From assembly GCF_947495325.1 (NCBI RefSeq), contig NZ_CANLYK010000001.1, positions 1,178,001-1,242,000 of the forward strand: a DNA stretch of 64,000 nucleotides, in the 5' to 3' direction. Below, piece by piece: positions 35,598 to 46,055 of this stretch. How positions within the stretch are numbered: position 1 is the stretch's first letter; every line of letters starts with the position of its first letter. Position numbers and translations under genes: made by a program. A model generated the notes under the pieces. The model saw nothing but the letters and a program-made list of their open reading frames with translations, ran no database searches and had not been told where the DNA came from. This stretch comes from an uncultured Allomuricauda sp. (lineage in GTDB: Bacteria; Bacteroidota; Bacteroidia; Flavobacteriales; Flavobacteriaceae).

Positions 35598-38500
35598 ATG
35601 AATTTATATAGAAATAGTATTCTAATAGGTATCATTTTATTTGGTTTACATACTCACTGCCAAACTATTGGTCCATGGGATACAAATGTACTATTTCAAA
35701 CACCGAGCTATAGTACAACCACAGATGTAGAAGCAGCAGGCATGACGAGTTTGTATTATGAAACAATTGATTATTTAGGAAATCCTGTTGAAACATTTGC
35801 TTATTATTCTGCTCCAGATGGCCCCGTACCAGCTGGTGGCTGGCCGGCAGTAGTTTTAATTCACGGTGGTGGTTTCAGTGCTTCTTCCAATTATGTTCAG
35901 GTATGGAATGATAATGGCTTTGCTGCTATTGCCATGGATACCGAAGGCAGACTTCCTGTAAAGGTTAATGGTGTACGGGTTGTAGCACCTAAACCAGGTC
36001 CAAGAAGAGATGGTGTATGGGATGATTCTGAATTGCCTATAGAAGACCAGTGGTATTACCATGCCGTTGCGTTAATCATTAAAGGTCACTCGCTTATACG
36101 TTCGTTTCCTGAAGTAAACCCTAATAAAACAGGTGTTAGTGGTTTTAGTTGGGGAGGTACGCTTACAAGTACAGTAATGGGTGTGGATAATAGGTTTTCA
36201 TTTGCTGTTCCTGTATATGGCGCTGGATTCTTATCTGAATCTGATGGCCACCAAGGCACAGCGATTTCTGCGGCTGAAGAAGTAGTTGTTAATACTTATT
36301 TTGATGGGAGCGTTTATTTTGATAATGTTAATTATCCAACCATGTGGGTTAATGGAACAAATGACCATCATTTTGCCATAACCACCCAACAAAAATCTTC
36401 ACGAGCTGTAAATGGTCCTTCATTCCTTAGATATACACTAGGTATGGCGCATGGAGGAACGCCCCCAAGACTGGTTGAAGAAATCTATGCCTTTGCACAA
36501 AATGTAGTAAATGGCGCACCAACTTTGCCTATTTTGGGTAATCCACAAATCGCATCAAACACTGCTTCTGTTACTTTTAGCGCTAATTCAAATGTGACCA
36601 GTGGGAAATTGTATTACACATTGGATGAAGGTAAATGGAACGAAAGACAATGGAACGAAACCAATGCGAGTGTTTCAGGCAATACGATATCAGCTAATGT
36701 GCCATCTGGAGCTACTACTATCTATTTTGGAGCTACAAATTCACTAGGTTATGTAACCTCAGAATACTTGTTAACAGATGGATCTGACCCAGGAGGAGGT
36801 TCTGGTAATGATAACCTTGCCTTGAATGGAACAGCGACCCAATCCACAACATTAAATGGTGCTGATGCTTCGCGTGCCATTGATGGTAACACCGCAGGAA
36901 ACTTTGGTTCAGGTAATGGTTCAGTATCTGCAGCTCAAGGGCCCAATGCTTGGTGGGAAGTGGACCTAGGTGACAATTATAGCATTGATGACATCAATGT
37001 TTTCAACAGAACAGACAATTGTTGCAAAAGTCGCTTATCTGATTTCACGATATCTGTTATCAATAGCGGTGGTACCACAACGTTTACACAAACCATTACT
37101 ACAGCACCCAATCCTTCTGTCACACTGGATGCTGGAGGTGCCATTGGTCAGGTTGTTAGGATACAATCGAACCTTACCACTACATTGAACCTTGCCGAAG
37201 TAGAGGTATTTGGAAGTGAAAGTGGAAGTACTAAGCTAGATCAAACGATAACCTTTAATTTACCCGCGAAGCAACTTGGAGATGCTGACTTTGATCCTGC
37301 CACTGCTAGCTCCGGCTATAACATTTCCTATACGAGCTCAAATACCAATGTAGCGACTATTGTTAATGGGAATATAAGAATCGTAGGAGTAGGAACTTCT
37401 GAAATAACGGCTTCCCAAGCAGGAAATGTTATTTATAACCCAGCTCCAAGTATAACACGTACCTTGGTCGTTACCGATGGGAACACAGGAGGAAGCACTA
37501 ACCTTGCCTTGAATGGAACAGCGACCCAATCCACAACATTAGGAGATGCCGTAGCTTCCCGTGCCAATGATGGAGACACCAATGGAAACTTTGGAGGAGA
37601 TTCTGTATCAGCAGCTGGAGGTCCAAATGCCTGGTGGGAAGTAGATTTAGAAGGCAGTTATAGCATTGATGACATAGTTATTTTCAATAGAACAAACAAT
37701 TGTTGTAAAGCTCGCTTATCAGATTTTACAGTATCAGTTATCAATAGCAGTGGAACTACCACGTTTACACAAACCATTACTACAGCACCGAATCCTTCTG
37801 TCACACTGAATGCTGGTGGTGCCATTGGTGAGGTTGTTAGAATCCAATCGAACCTTACCGAAACATTGAACCTTGCCGAAGTAGAGGTATATGGATCTCA
37901 ATCAAATACCAATAATACCTTAACGATCCAAGAAAATGCGACTGGTTTTTGTGATGTGGACGGTGTGATCCAAAGTGCCGATGCTGGCTATACGGGAAGC
38001 GGTTACGCAAACACATCCAATGCACTGGGAAGGGCCATAGATTGGGAAATAGACGGTACTGCCGGGTCTTATACTTTCGTATGGCGTTATTTGGTAGGCT
38101 CCGCTCGGACTGCCGACCTCATTGTTGACGGAACGACCGTGGCCACTGGTATTTCATTTGTGAACACACAAGGTGGCTGGTTGACAGCAGAAGCAACCGT
38201 TGGTTTAGGGGCAGGAGTGAAATCCGTCATCCTTAGTTCCACCAGTAGTACGGGTCTTGCCAAAATAGATTATCTCGAGGTGACCGGACCCGATGTTGTC
38301 GCTTCCGCATGTGCCTCCAGTTCGTTAAAAACAAGTCTTGACCTAAAGGCTCCAGACACGGACACCGAGGACATACTCCATTTCTACCCGAATCCCACAA
38401 CGGATATACTCCATGTTGAGATCAACGGTTCAAATGACGCTCAGCTCGATATCATAAACAGCACGGGACAGAACGTGATCTCAAAGCATATGGGGAACGG

Positions 38501-38600
38501 AAGCACTTCCGTTGACATGACCAGGCTCCCCCTTGGGTTATATATCCTTAAGGTAACGGACCAAAAACAGGTACAGACCAAGAAAATAATCAAAAGATAG
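35598..38600 (+). CDS. Multimodular T9SS-secreted alpha/beta-hydrolase esterase
   Basis: 1000 aa from ATG 35598, which gives a proper signal peptide (MNLYRNSILIGIILFGLHTHC); the ATG 27 bp upstream does not. The catalytic alpha/beta-hydrolase domain (about 25-320) has the oxyanion block LIHGGGFSAS, nucleophile Ser184 in GFSWGG, Asp in NGTNDHH and His285 in GMAHGG; it resembles acetylxylan-esterase/dienelactone-hydrolase types. A small beta-sandwich (about 325-400, KLYYTLDEGKWNERQW) is followed by F5/8C, Ig-like, F5/8C, CBM6/35-like and T9SS type A domains, the cassette also found in the two candidate endo-enzymes. It likely removes acyl groups from polymer outside the cell. The catalytic part is a paralogue of 46114-47442. 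Confidence 0.85.
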   Translation: MNLYRNSILIGIILFGLHTHCQTIGPWDTNVLFQTPSYSTTTDVEAAGMTSLYYETIDYLGNPVETFAYYSAPDGPVPAGGWPAVVLIHGGGFSASSNYVQVWNDNGFAAIAMDTEGRLPVKVNGVRVVAPKPGPRRDGVWDDSELPIEDQWYYHAVALIIKGHSLIRSFPEVNPNKTGVSGFSWGGTLTSTVMGVDNRFSFAVPVYGAGFLSESDGHQGTAISAAEEVVVNTYFDGSVYFDNVNYPTMWVNGTNDHHFAITTQQKSSRAVNGPSFLRYTLGMAHGGTPPRLVEEIYAFAQNVVNGAPTLPILGNPQIASNTASVTFSANSNVTSGKLYYTLDEGKWNERQWNETNASVSGNTISANVPSGATTIYFGATNSLGYVTSEYLLTDGSDPGGGSGNDNLALNGTATQSTTLNGADASRAIDGNTAGNFGSGNGSVSAAQGPNAWWEVDLGDNYSIDDINVFNRTDNCCKSRLSDFTISVINSGGTTTFTQTITTAPNPSVTLDAGGAIGQVVRIQSNLTTTLNLAEVEVFGSESGSTKLDQTITFNLPAKQLGDADFDPATASSGYNISYTSSNTNVATIVNGNIRIVGVGTSEITASQAGNVIYNPAPSITRTLVVTDGNTGGSTNLALNGTATQSTTLGDAVASRANDGDTNGNFGGDSVSAAGGPNAWWEVDLEGSYSIDDIVIFNRTNNCCKARLSDFTVSVINSSGTTTFTQTITTAPNPSVTLNAGGAIGEVVRIQSNLTETLNLAEVEVYGSQSNTNNTLTIQENATGFCDVDGVIQSADAGYTGSGYANTSNALGRAIDWEIDGTAGSYTFVWRYLVGSARTADLIVDGTTVATGISFVNTQGGWLTAEATVGLGAGVKSVILSSTSSTGLAKIDYLEVTGPDVVASACASSSLKTSLDLKAPDTDTEDILHFYPNPTTDILHVEINGSNDAQLDIINSTGQNVISKHMGNGSTSVDMTRLPLGLYILKVTDQKQVQTKKIIKR
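36810..38600 (+). repeat. Accessory-module cassette, copy 3
   Basis: Third copy, lacking the first Ig-like domain and fused to an unrelated catalytic domain (esterase). Its second half (37230-38600) is nearly identical to copy 1. This shows the cassette moving between catalytic partners within one locus. Confidence 0.85.
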
Positions 38601-38649
38601 AGCCATGATGCCTGTGATATCAGGGTATCGTCTTTGTAAGTCTAATAAT

Positions 38650-40527
38650 TTATTCAAAAGTAATCGATACCGCGTATCCATTTTTGGAAGCGATTAAATT
38701 CTGAACAGAAATTTCTAAACTATTGTTTGTTTGTTTCCATGTAAGTTTTTCGTCGCTTCCTAGAATACGCACATTTTTTATCTTTCCCGCATTTTTATGA
38801 AGCGACTGTATGTTAATAGTCGCTTCTATTGGTGCCAGTGATATAGCAAATACTTTATTTTCTTTTGCAGTAAACCAAAACTCTTGATTGCTGAAAGAAC
38901 GATCAAATTGTTTTTTTCCTCTATGGGTTGTTTCATTTGAAAGCGCCTCATTTTGTCCTTCGTTTAATATTTTCCAACCTGTACTTCCATAAATAGCGTC
39001 ACCATTTATTTTGAGCCAATCCCCTACTTCCCTTAATATATTGGCACTGGCAATTGGTACATCACCATTTCCATCAGGACCTATGTTCAATAAATAATTA
39101 CCTCCTTTTGAAGCGATATCAATAAAATAATAAAGGATTTCCGTTGTATTTTTCCAATTCTCGTCATAAGATTTAAACCCCCAAGAACCATTGGTTGTTC
39201 CACAAGTTTCCCATTGTTTTTCAAGTACTTCTTTGACAGAAGGAATTTTATTATCCCCCGCATCTTCATAATCACCAAAACCAAAACCAACACGTCTATT
39301 GACCAAAACACTGGGGTTGGTATCATAAACTAATTTATAAAAACGAAACGACTGTTCTTCGTTAATGTTCCCATCGCCATCAAACCAGATCAGTTTTAGT
39401 TTAGGCATAAGAGCGAGTAATTCTGAAATTTGCGGATATGCTTTGTTTTCAAAGTAGGATTCGTATGTATTCGGACTAGGGTCCCAATAATTCTTTCCGG
39501 TCATATGCGCATAAATCCCTAATGAATCATTACGCTTTTTTATACGTAAAGAATTTCCATCTGTACCATCCATCCAATCATTACCGTGGGAATAGTAAAC
39601 ACCAAAATCCAATCCTTGTTCTAAACAAGCGTCATATAACTCTTTAATAGCGTCTTTTTTGTATGGAGTAGCGTCCACTATGTTATATTCTGATGAAGCG
39701 GAATCGAACAAAGCAAAACCATCGTGATGTTTAGAAGTGATAACGACATATTTCATACCTGCATCTTTGGCCAATTTTGCAATATTCTGGGCAAAGGAGG
39801 CATCAGGATTAAAGGTTTTGGCAAGTTCTTTATACTCCTCCCTCGAAAGCTGGAAAGTAGACATGAGCCACTCGGCAACATGGGGGCCAGGATGGGGTGA
39901 TTCTTCAATGCGGACATCTTTCCAAATACCTCCCGCTTGCGAGTACAGTCCCCAATGAATAAACATCCCATACTTCGCTTCATTGAACCATTGTAAAGCA
40001 GCTTGTTTTTCAGGGGAATTATGCATTGCCAACCATTCCGTTTGATATTTTCCTGAATTAATTTGATTTTTAAAATGCGGTACCAGTCTAATTTTTGCAA
40101 AAGACGTATTGGATGCTATTGAAATGGTATGCGATTTAGTTTCTTTAAAATCAATCGTTTTTTTGAATTGTGAAACCGTTTGTGGTTTTGATGTTTTATT
40201 AATTACATAGCTTTTCAATAGCGGTTCCCTTATGCTATCATTATCTATTTTAATACTCACCAAAGTATCTAAATCTTCATGAATACCATCACGAACAAGT
40301 TGTACAACATACAATCCTGAATACTTTAATTCAAAATTCCATTCAAGTGCAGTATCATTTTTAATAGCAGTCTCAGGTTCTAATATCAGCCAATTTGGAT
40401 GCTCTTCAATTTGTACTGTTTCTTTTTTGCTTATTGATTCATCACATGAATTGAATGTGACGGCTATGCATAAAAAAAACGATAGTGCCACTATGCTTTT
40501 TTTATAAGTTGGTAGTATATATCTCAT
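38650..40527 (-). CDS. GH29 alpha-L-fucosidase, lipoprotein with N-terminal beta-sandwich
   Basis: 625 aa, lipobox FNSC (Cys28). Residues about 40-155 form an extra beta-rich domain (ALEWNFELKYSGLYVVQLV) rarely seen before GH29. The catalytic barrel starts at KYGMFIHWGLYSQAGG (about 185) and has AEWLMSTFQLSREEY, VVITSKHHDGFALFDS, FGVYYSHGNDW and the nucleophile Asp383 in LIWFDGDGN, then WETCGTTNGSWGF and GGNYLLNIGPDGNGDVP. A C-terminal beta domain follows. GH29 enzymes are retaining and release terminal fucose. It is the only minus-strand gene between 8880 and 56895, convergent with the esterase gene 50 bp away, so it has its own promoter in 40528-41142. Confidence 0.95.
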   Translation of the reverse strand: MRYILPTYKKSIVALSFFLCIAVTFNSCDESISKKETVQIEEHPNWLILEPETAIKNDTALEWNFELKYSGLYVVQLVRDGIHEDLDTLVSIKIDNDSIREPLLKSYVINKTSKPQTVSQFKKTIDFKETKSHTISIASNTSFAKIRLVPHFKNQINSGKYQTEWLAMHNSPEKQAALQWFNEAKYGMFIHWGLYSQAGGIWKDVRIEESPHPGPHVAEWLMSTFQLSREEYKELAKTFNPDASFAQNIAKLAKDAGMKYVVITSKHHDGFALFDSASSEYNIVDATPYKKDAIKELYDACLEQGLDFGVYYSHGNDWMDGTDGNSLRIKKRNDSLGIYAHMTGKNYWDPSPNTYESYFENKAYPQISELLALMPKLKLIWFDGDGNINEEQSFRFYKLVYDTNPSVLVNRRVGFGFGDYEDAGDNKIPSVKEVLEKQWETCGTTNGSWGFKSYDENWKNTTEILYYFIDIASKGGNYLLNIGPDGNGDVPIASANILREVGDWLKINGDAIYGSTGWKILNEGQNEALSNETTHRGKKQFDRSFSNQEFWFTAKENKVFAISLAPIEATINIQSLHKNAGKIKNVRILGSDEKLTWKQTNNSLEISVQNLIASKNGYAVSITFE

Positions 40528-41142
40528 TTTAAAGTATAGTTGTTTTGATAGTGTTGAACTAGTTAGTTATATTTTTTTAATAAGTGTACTTAAGTTTAGT
40601 AAAGTTTCATTCAGCTTGTGATACAAATAACCAGTTTTTCATGAAAAATATGTTTCTCTAATCTGTCTTTGTTTTGCTCATTTCTTCTGTGCACACTATT
40701 GATTGTCCATGTTTAATGGACTTGTATTGTTTGAAGAAAAATGAAATTATTATAAAGCACCCCAATGCTTTCAAAAATTTTGTCCATAAAAAAGAAAATG
40801 ATAATTGGTTTTTCTTGATTTTTTTAATTCTTATTTTGCCTTTAGGAATAAACTACCTGCTCTATCCAATCATTGAATTTACTGGGTTTTTTGTACTACT
40901 TGTTTAACCAATCCATTTGTTTTTTAGAGGTTGGGTTGTTTGATTGGTATACTGGTTTTTTGACAAAAAACGAACTTGATTTGACCGAAATAAGCAAAAG
41001 ACTGAATGATTACAGCGAGTTAAAAAGTGTTAAAGGCTGTTCTTTTGCAAGAGATCATTCTTTGTGGAAACATTTTTAATTGTTTTCCAAGAATTTTCAT
41101 AGACTGATTGCTAACTAAACTATAAACCAAACTAAATTATTT
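40528..41142. other. Intergenic region between divergent GH29 and susC
   Basis: 615 bp that should hold promoters for both the GH29 (minus) and the second susC (plus). Two short overlapping plus-strand frames (about 77 and 68 codons) are hydrophobic and low in complexity. The second ends NELDLTEISKRLNDYSELKSV, which looks more like coding sequence than random text and may be a remnant, but I recognise no family. No exact TAnnTTTG promoter was found on the plus strand. Confidence 0.4.
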
Positions 41143-44100
41143 ATGAAAAAATTATGCACGTTTATTTTATTCGTTTTATCGAGCGTTTTGTATGCTCAAA
41201 ATCAGACCGTCACAGGTGTTCTGACCGATACTGATGGCGTGCCTTTAGGTGGGGCAACTGTCTTGGTACAAGGCACATCTATAGGAGTAATTGCGGATTT
41301 CGATGGAAATTTTAGTATTAGTGTTCCAAGTCCTGTGGATTCAAAGGTTTTAAAGATTTCCTTTATTGGATATAAGGAGAAATTAGTAACCATTGGATCA
41401 CAAAGACAATTTAACATAACCTTAGAACCTGATGTGGAAGGTTTAGATGAAGTTATAGTAGTAGGCTACGGTTCAGTTAAGAAAAGTGACTTAACAGGAT
41501 CGGTATCCTCTGTAAAAGCAGAGGAGGTAACCAAAGCGGGCTTTATTGCCATAGACCAAGCTTTGGCAGGTAGGGCAGCCGGTGTAGTGGTAACCCAAAA
41601 TTCAGGACAACCTGGTTCTGGGGCGTCAATTACTATACGGGGTATCAGCAGTTTGTCAGGAAGTCAGCCATTATATGTTATTGATGGTATACCTATCGAT
41701 AATTCTACAGAGGCAGGTTTAAACAATGAGGGACTCGGGAGTGGTGATTTAAGTCCTTTATCGCTCATCAACCCGGCAGATATTAGCTCAATAGAAATTT
41801 TAAAGGATGCGTCCGCAACCGCTATTTATGGTTCTCGTGGTGCTAATGGAGTTGTTTTAGTTACAACTAAATCTGGTGTGGAAGGCAAAGGTGTCTTAAG
41901 CGTTGATGTGGAGACTATGATAACCGCCGTACCGGATTATGTTGAAGTGATGGACGCCAACCAATATTGGCTTAATAGAAATGAAGCATTACGCAACGGT
42001 GGTGGTACGCTACCCTCTGAAACATTAATAGATTCTGCTAGGGCAGGTGTAATTCCAACCCAAAATTGGCAAGACCTTATCTTTCGTCAGGCATACTCGC
42101 AGAACGTTAATGTGAGTTTTAGTGGAGGAAATAAGGATATTCGCTATTTAATATCGGGTAATTTACTTGATGCAGATGGTACAGTGTTAAGAACTGATTT
42201 TAGTCGGGCACAAGCGCGGGTAAATCTAGATGCCAATGTCAGTGAGAAATTAACTGTTGGTACCAACATCACATATTCATCGGTTTCTTCTAGTACACAA
42301 TCTACAAATTCATCGGTTTTCACCAATAATGGAACAAGCAGTGTTATCAGAAGAGCTATTAATTTTAATCCTAGTACCATATTCCTTGGTGATGCGGAAC
42401 AAGGCGATGGTGAACAACAGCAGGTTACACCATTGACTTATATCGAAAATAATACATGGGGTACCACACTCAATCAGTTTTTAGGAAATATGTATGCCAA
42501 TTGGCAGATTACCGATGCGCTTTCATTTAGAACTACGTTTACGTACCAAAATAGAGCCACCAAGCAACGTTTTTATCAAAATAATTTTGAAAACATAGGT
42601 ATTATTTTAAATAACAATAGGGGAGGTTGGGCCAGGACCAGTGACGCCGAAAATTTAAATACCACCAATACCAATCAGCTTACGTATGCAAATACATTTG
42701 GCAAACACGATTTGAATATAGATTTTGTTCAATCGTTGGAATGGAGGTCCAATGAAGGTTTAAGAACATCAAATTATGGCTATGCTAACGATTTGCTAAC
42801 CTATTTTGCACCAAATACAGCTGCCTTTTTTGATCCTGATATAGTAACCTTTCGTGACTCTAAGTTAGCTTCATTTATGGGACGTATTACTTACAGTTTT
42901 AATAACAAATTTTTAGTCACTGCCACAGGTCGTTTTGATGGTTCCTCCAAATTTGCTGTAAATAATAAATGGGGGTTCTTTCCGGCCGCATCCATAGCCT
43001 ATAAATTATCCGAAGAAAATTTTATTAAGAATATTCCGGCCATAGATTTGGCCAAGTTGAGATTGAGTTATGGAGTTGTAGGTAATCAGGCGGTAAGTGA
43101 ATACCAATCCTTATCGCAATTGGGTGCAGATCAATTTACTTTTGGAGCAGGTGGCGGTGAGGCCTTGAGTACAGTATATTTTACAAATCAACTGGTCGCT
43201 GAAGGTTTAGGATGGGAAACGACCGCACAAATTAATGCTGGTCTGGACTTGGGGCTGTTTAAAAATAGAATTACGTTAACAGCCGATTATTATGAAAAAC
43301 AAACGACAGATCTTTTAATCGAAAACAATAGTACGCCCTCCCAATCTGGATTTGAAGGTATCACCGAAAATTTTGGGGACATAGAATCCAAAGGTTTTGA
43401 AGTTGGGTTAAACGCAGTTATTGTGGATAACGATAAATTTAAATGGAATTTTTCGGGCAATGTCTCTAGCAATAAAGCGATTATTACGGATTTGGCTACG
43501 GATTTTGTTCAGACAGGAATCACATTTGGTCAAGTAACCAGTGGTACCCAGCGATTGATCATAGGCGAGGAAATAGGTACATTTTGGGGCTGGAAACAGG
43601 CCGGTGTTGCTCAATTCGATGATTTTCAGGAATTCCAAGGACTTACACCCCAAGCGCAAATAGACCTATATAATCAAGATAGAACGGCTACATATACCTA
43701 TGTAGACGACTATGAAGGTGGTTTTCCCGTTAGTAGTGCATTACATCGTCCGGGAGAACAACTATATGACGATCTCGACGGCGATAGGGTATTATCTGAA
43801 TCTGACAAACAAGCCATTGGCAATCCACAACCTGATGTGATTTTTGGAATAACGAACAGCTTTCAAATAGGCAATTTTGATATGAGCTTTTTCATGGATG
43901 CCCAATTTGGACAAGAAATTGCCAATGTTGCCAGTTGGAATTTGTTGGGTTATTCCGGTGGCCAACAACTGGAGAGTGTTCTTTTTAATCAATGGACCCC
44001 AGAAAACCAAAGTGAAATTTACCCAAAGGTAACTACGCAATCTGGTACTAGTGCTGTTCCCTTTAGTGATAGACATATTGAAGATGCTTCCTTTGTTAGA

Positions 44101-44331
44101 TTGCAGAATGTGACCATTGGATACCGTTTTCCAAGAGATTTATTGTCTAAATTAAAGATTAGCGATTTGAGGATTTATGCGGCAGGTTCTAATTTATTGA
44201 CCATAACCGATTACACGGGTTATAATCCAGATGTGAACCTGGGAGGAAACAATAATTTGACCATAGGGCACGACAATTCAGCATACCCGGTGACTAGGTT
44301 GTATAGACTAGGGATTAATCTGAAATTTTAA
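41143..44331 (+). CDS. SusC/RagA TonB-dependent outer-membrane receptor (no STN domain)
   Basis: 1062 aa. Signal peptide MKKLCTFILFVLSSVLYAQ, carboxypeptidase-D-like domain at 20-105 (VTGVLTDTDGVPLGGATVLV), plug with VVGYGSVKKSDLTGSVSSV, LYVIDGIPIDNS and EILKDASATAIYGSRGANG, then the barrel ending in YRLGINLKF. Without STN it cannot signal to a FecR, which fits control by the hybrid sensor at 50803. It is paired with the SusD 28 bp downstream. Compared with the SusC at 10796 it is a different subtype, so the locus has two uptake ports, possibly for different oligosaccharides. Confidence 0.96.
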   Translation: MKKLCTFILFVLSSVLYAQNQTVTGVLTDTDGVPLGGATVLVQGTSIGVIADFDGNFSISVPSPVDSKVLKISFIGYKEKLVTIGSQRQFNITLEPDVEGLDEVIVVGYGSVKKSDLTGSVSSVKAEEVTKAGFIAIDQALAGRAAGVVVTQNSGQPGSGASITIRGISSLSGSQPLYVIDGIPIDNSTEAGLNNEGLGSGDLSPLSLINPADISSIEILKDASATAIYGSRGANGVVLVTTKSGVEGKGVLSVDVETMITAVPDYVEVMDANQYWLNRNEALRNGGGTLPSETLIDSARAGVIPTQNWQDLIFRQAYSQNVNVSFSGGNKDIRYLISGNLLDADGTVLRTDFSRAQARVNLDANVSEKLTVGTNITYSSVSSSTQSTNSSVFTNNGTSSVIRRAINFNPSTIFLGDAEQGDGEQQQVTPLTYIENNTWGTTLNQFLGNMYANWQITDALSFRTTFTYQNRATKQRFYQNNFENIGIILNNNRGGWARTSDAENLNTTNTNQLTYANTFGKHDLNIDFVQSLEWRSNEGLRTSNYGYANDLLTYFAPNTAAFFDPDIVTFRDSKLASFMGRITYSFNNKFLVTATGRFDGSSKFAVNNKWGFFPAASIAYKLSEENFIKNIPAIDLAKLRLSYGVVGNQAVSEYQSLSQLGADQFTFGAGGGEALSTVYFTNQLVAEGLGWETTAQINAGLDLGLFKNRITLTADYYEKQTTDLLIENNSTPSQSGFEGITENFGDIESKGFEVGLNAVIVDNDKFKWNFSGNVSSNKAIITDLATDFVQTGITFGQVTSGTQRLIIGEEIGTFWGWKQAGVAQFDDFQEFQGLTPQAQIDLYNQDRTATYTYVDDYEGGFPVSSALHRPGEQLYDDLDGDRVLSESDKQAIGNPQPDVIFGITNSFQIGNFDMSFFMDAQFGQEIANVASWNLLGYSGGQQLESVLFNQWTPENQSEIYPKVTTQSGTSAVPFSDRHIEDASFVRLQNVTIGYRFPRDLLSKLKISDLRIYAAGSNLLTITDYTGYNPDVNLGGNNNLTIGHDNSAYPVTRLYRLGINLKF

Positions 44332-44359
44332 GGAGATTGTTAACACAAAAAGAAAAAAC

Positions 44360-46030
44360 ATGAAAACAAAATTTAAAATTGGTTTATTGCTTATTTCAGT
44401 GATGATCATATCTTGCGAAGAGTTTCTTATTGAAGAACCGCCTTCATTTATATCTACAGCTAATTTTTATAAAAATGCCGGGGATGCACGTACGGCAGCT
44501 GATGCCATTTACGAAGGGCTACAAGATGGAGGAGGTTTTTCAATTTACGGCCGTATGTGGTGTGCCGTTGATTTAGGAACAGATGATATAGCCAGTAGGA
44601 CCAACAGAAATAATTATTTACAATTTTTTAATCATACTATAGACCCGGGCCATGTATGGTTAGATGCCTGGGAGCAATACCCTGGTTTTTGGCAAGGTAT
44701 TAGTAGAGCGAACGATGTACTAAAATATGTGCCTGAAATTGAGATGGATGAAACTGAAAAAGCTGCTATCCTAGGAGAAGCCAGAGCTATGAGGGCCCTC
44801 AACTATTTACATTTGGTAAAGACTTGGGGCGATATGCCCTTGGTCGTCAATTCAGTAACTGGCGTAGAAGATTTTAATTTACCTCGCTCCAGTGTAGATG
44901 AGGTCTACGATCAAATTATTATTCCAGACCTATTATTTGCAGAAGAGAACTGTTTGGATCAGCTGCACGATGGTCGTGTTACAAAATGGACTGCAAAAAT
45001 AATCTTGGCCGATGTATATCTCCACCGAGCAGGTTGGAGAAGAACCTCTCAAGGAGAATTTGTTCAAGGAGACCCTGCCAATTGGGCGTTGGCACGTGAT
45101 AAGGCGAAGGAAATCATTGATGACTCGCCACATGCCTTAATTACCGAACCTTGGGTAGATGGTCAACATATTACAGCTGCTTGTGCTGTACCTTGGGTAG
45201 AATCCTTGCCCTATTCAGTTGAAAGTATGATGGAGCTTGGGGCCGTTAACGTTAATGGGTTTGGCTCTTATATAGCCCGTGATTGTGGACCAAACGCAAA
45301 TGGTTCTGGTTATTGGGGCCCTGCTACTAGTCAGCCTTTGTTAGATGAAGGAATCGAATTAACGGTGGCTCAAATGAGGTATGCCGGAACACCACCTGGT
45401 GTAGGTATTTATATCCCTACTCCGGATCTTGGGGCACATTTTGAAGCAGGTGATGAAAGAAAAGAGGCTTTTTTATCAACACGACATACCACGGCCGATG
45501 GTCTTACGTACCTCAGTCAGCCCACGATAAGAAAGTATATTGATATGCACTATTATGAGGGAAGGGAAAACACCAGTTTTCTTAACACTACTAGAAATGC
45601 TATCCTATACCGTTATGCAGATGCATTGCTTATCTATGCGGAAGCTCAAAATGAAGCAGATGGGAATCCAAATGCTGATGCGTATGCTGCAATAAATGAG
45701 ATTCGTAATAGAGCCGGGTTGGGGGATTTAAGTGGATTGTCTCAAGGTGATTTTAGAACGGCGGTATGGCGTGAAAGAAGGAGTGAACTTTGTGGAGAAA
45801 TGAAACGCCGCTTTGATTTGATCAGGACAAACCGTTTACGAACTGAAACATTGGACATACAAACAGAATGGACTCCGGCAGAAGGTGCGGTTGCAAATTA
45901 CACCAATATCAATTCAGCTTATGGAACCGTAGAGTTTCCCGATCATGAATGGTTATTCCCAATACCAACAACCGAAATGAATTTGAATAGAAAGAACGGT
46001 TGGGTCCAAAATGAGGGCTACCCTGACTGA
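44360..46030 (+). CDS. SusD/RagB-family glycan-binding outer-membrane lipoprotein
   Basis: 556 aa, lipobox MIISC (Cys19). SusD blocks: EEFLIEEPPSFISTANFYKN, GISRANDVLKYVPEIEMD, ILGEARAMRALNYLHLVKTWGDMPLV, TKWTAKIILADVYLHRAGW, then the late YRYADALLIYAEAQNEADG, INEIRNRAGL and VWRERRSELCGEMKRRFDLIRTN. It forms the surface lid of the SusC upstream. Low resemblance to the SusD at 14197 outside the family core suggests a different ligand. A strong terminator lies 26 bp after its stop. Confidence 0.95.
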   Translation: MKTKFKIGLLLISVMIISCEEFLIEEPPSFISTANFYKNAGDARTAADAIYEGLQDGGGFSIYGRMWCAVDLGTDDIASRTNRNNYLQFFNHTIDPGHVWLDAWEQYPGFWQGISRANDVLKYVPEIEMDETEKAAILGEARAMRALNYLHLVKTWGDMPLVVNSVTGVEDFNLPRSSVDEVYDQIIIPDLLFAEENCLDQLHDGRVTKWTAKIILADVYLHRAGWRRTSQGEFVQGDPANWALARDKAKEIIDDSPHALITEPWVDGQHITAACAVPWVESLPYSVESMMELGAVNVNGFGSYIARDCGPNANGSGYWGPATSQPLLDEGIELTVAQMRYAGTPPGVGIYIPTPDLGAHFEAGDERKEAFLSTRHTTADGLTYLSQPTIRKYIDMHYYEGRENTSFLNTTRNAILYRYADALLIYAEAQNEADGNPNADAYAAINEIRNRAGLGDLSGLSQGDFRTAVWRERRSELCGEMKRRFDLIRTNRLRTETLDIQTEWTPAEGAVANYTNINSAYGTVEFPDHEWLFPIPTTEMNLNRKNGWVQNEGYPD

Positions 46031-46055
46031 TTTCGAGTTAACTGAATTATAAATC

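Noticed and set aside
38601-38649. Possible bidirectional terminator between convergent genes
   Set aside because: TGATATCA and flanks can pair only weakly and no T tract follows; not enough to call.
40674-41079. Two short plus-strand frames in the GH29-susC gap
   Set aside because: They are low-complexity and hydrophobic and overlap each other in different frames; described as an intergenic region instead.
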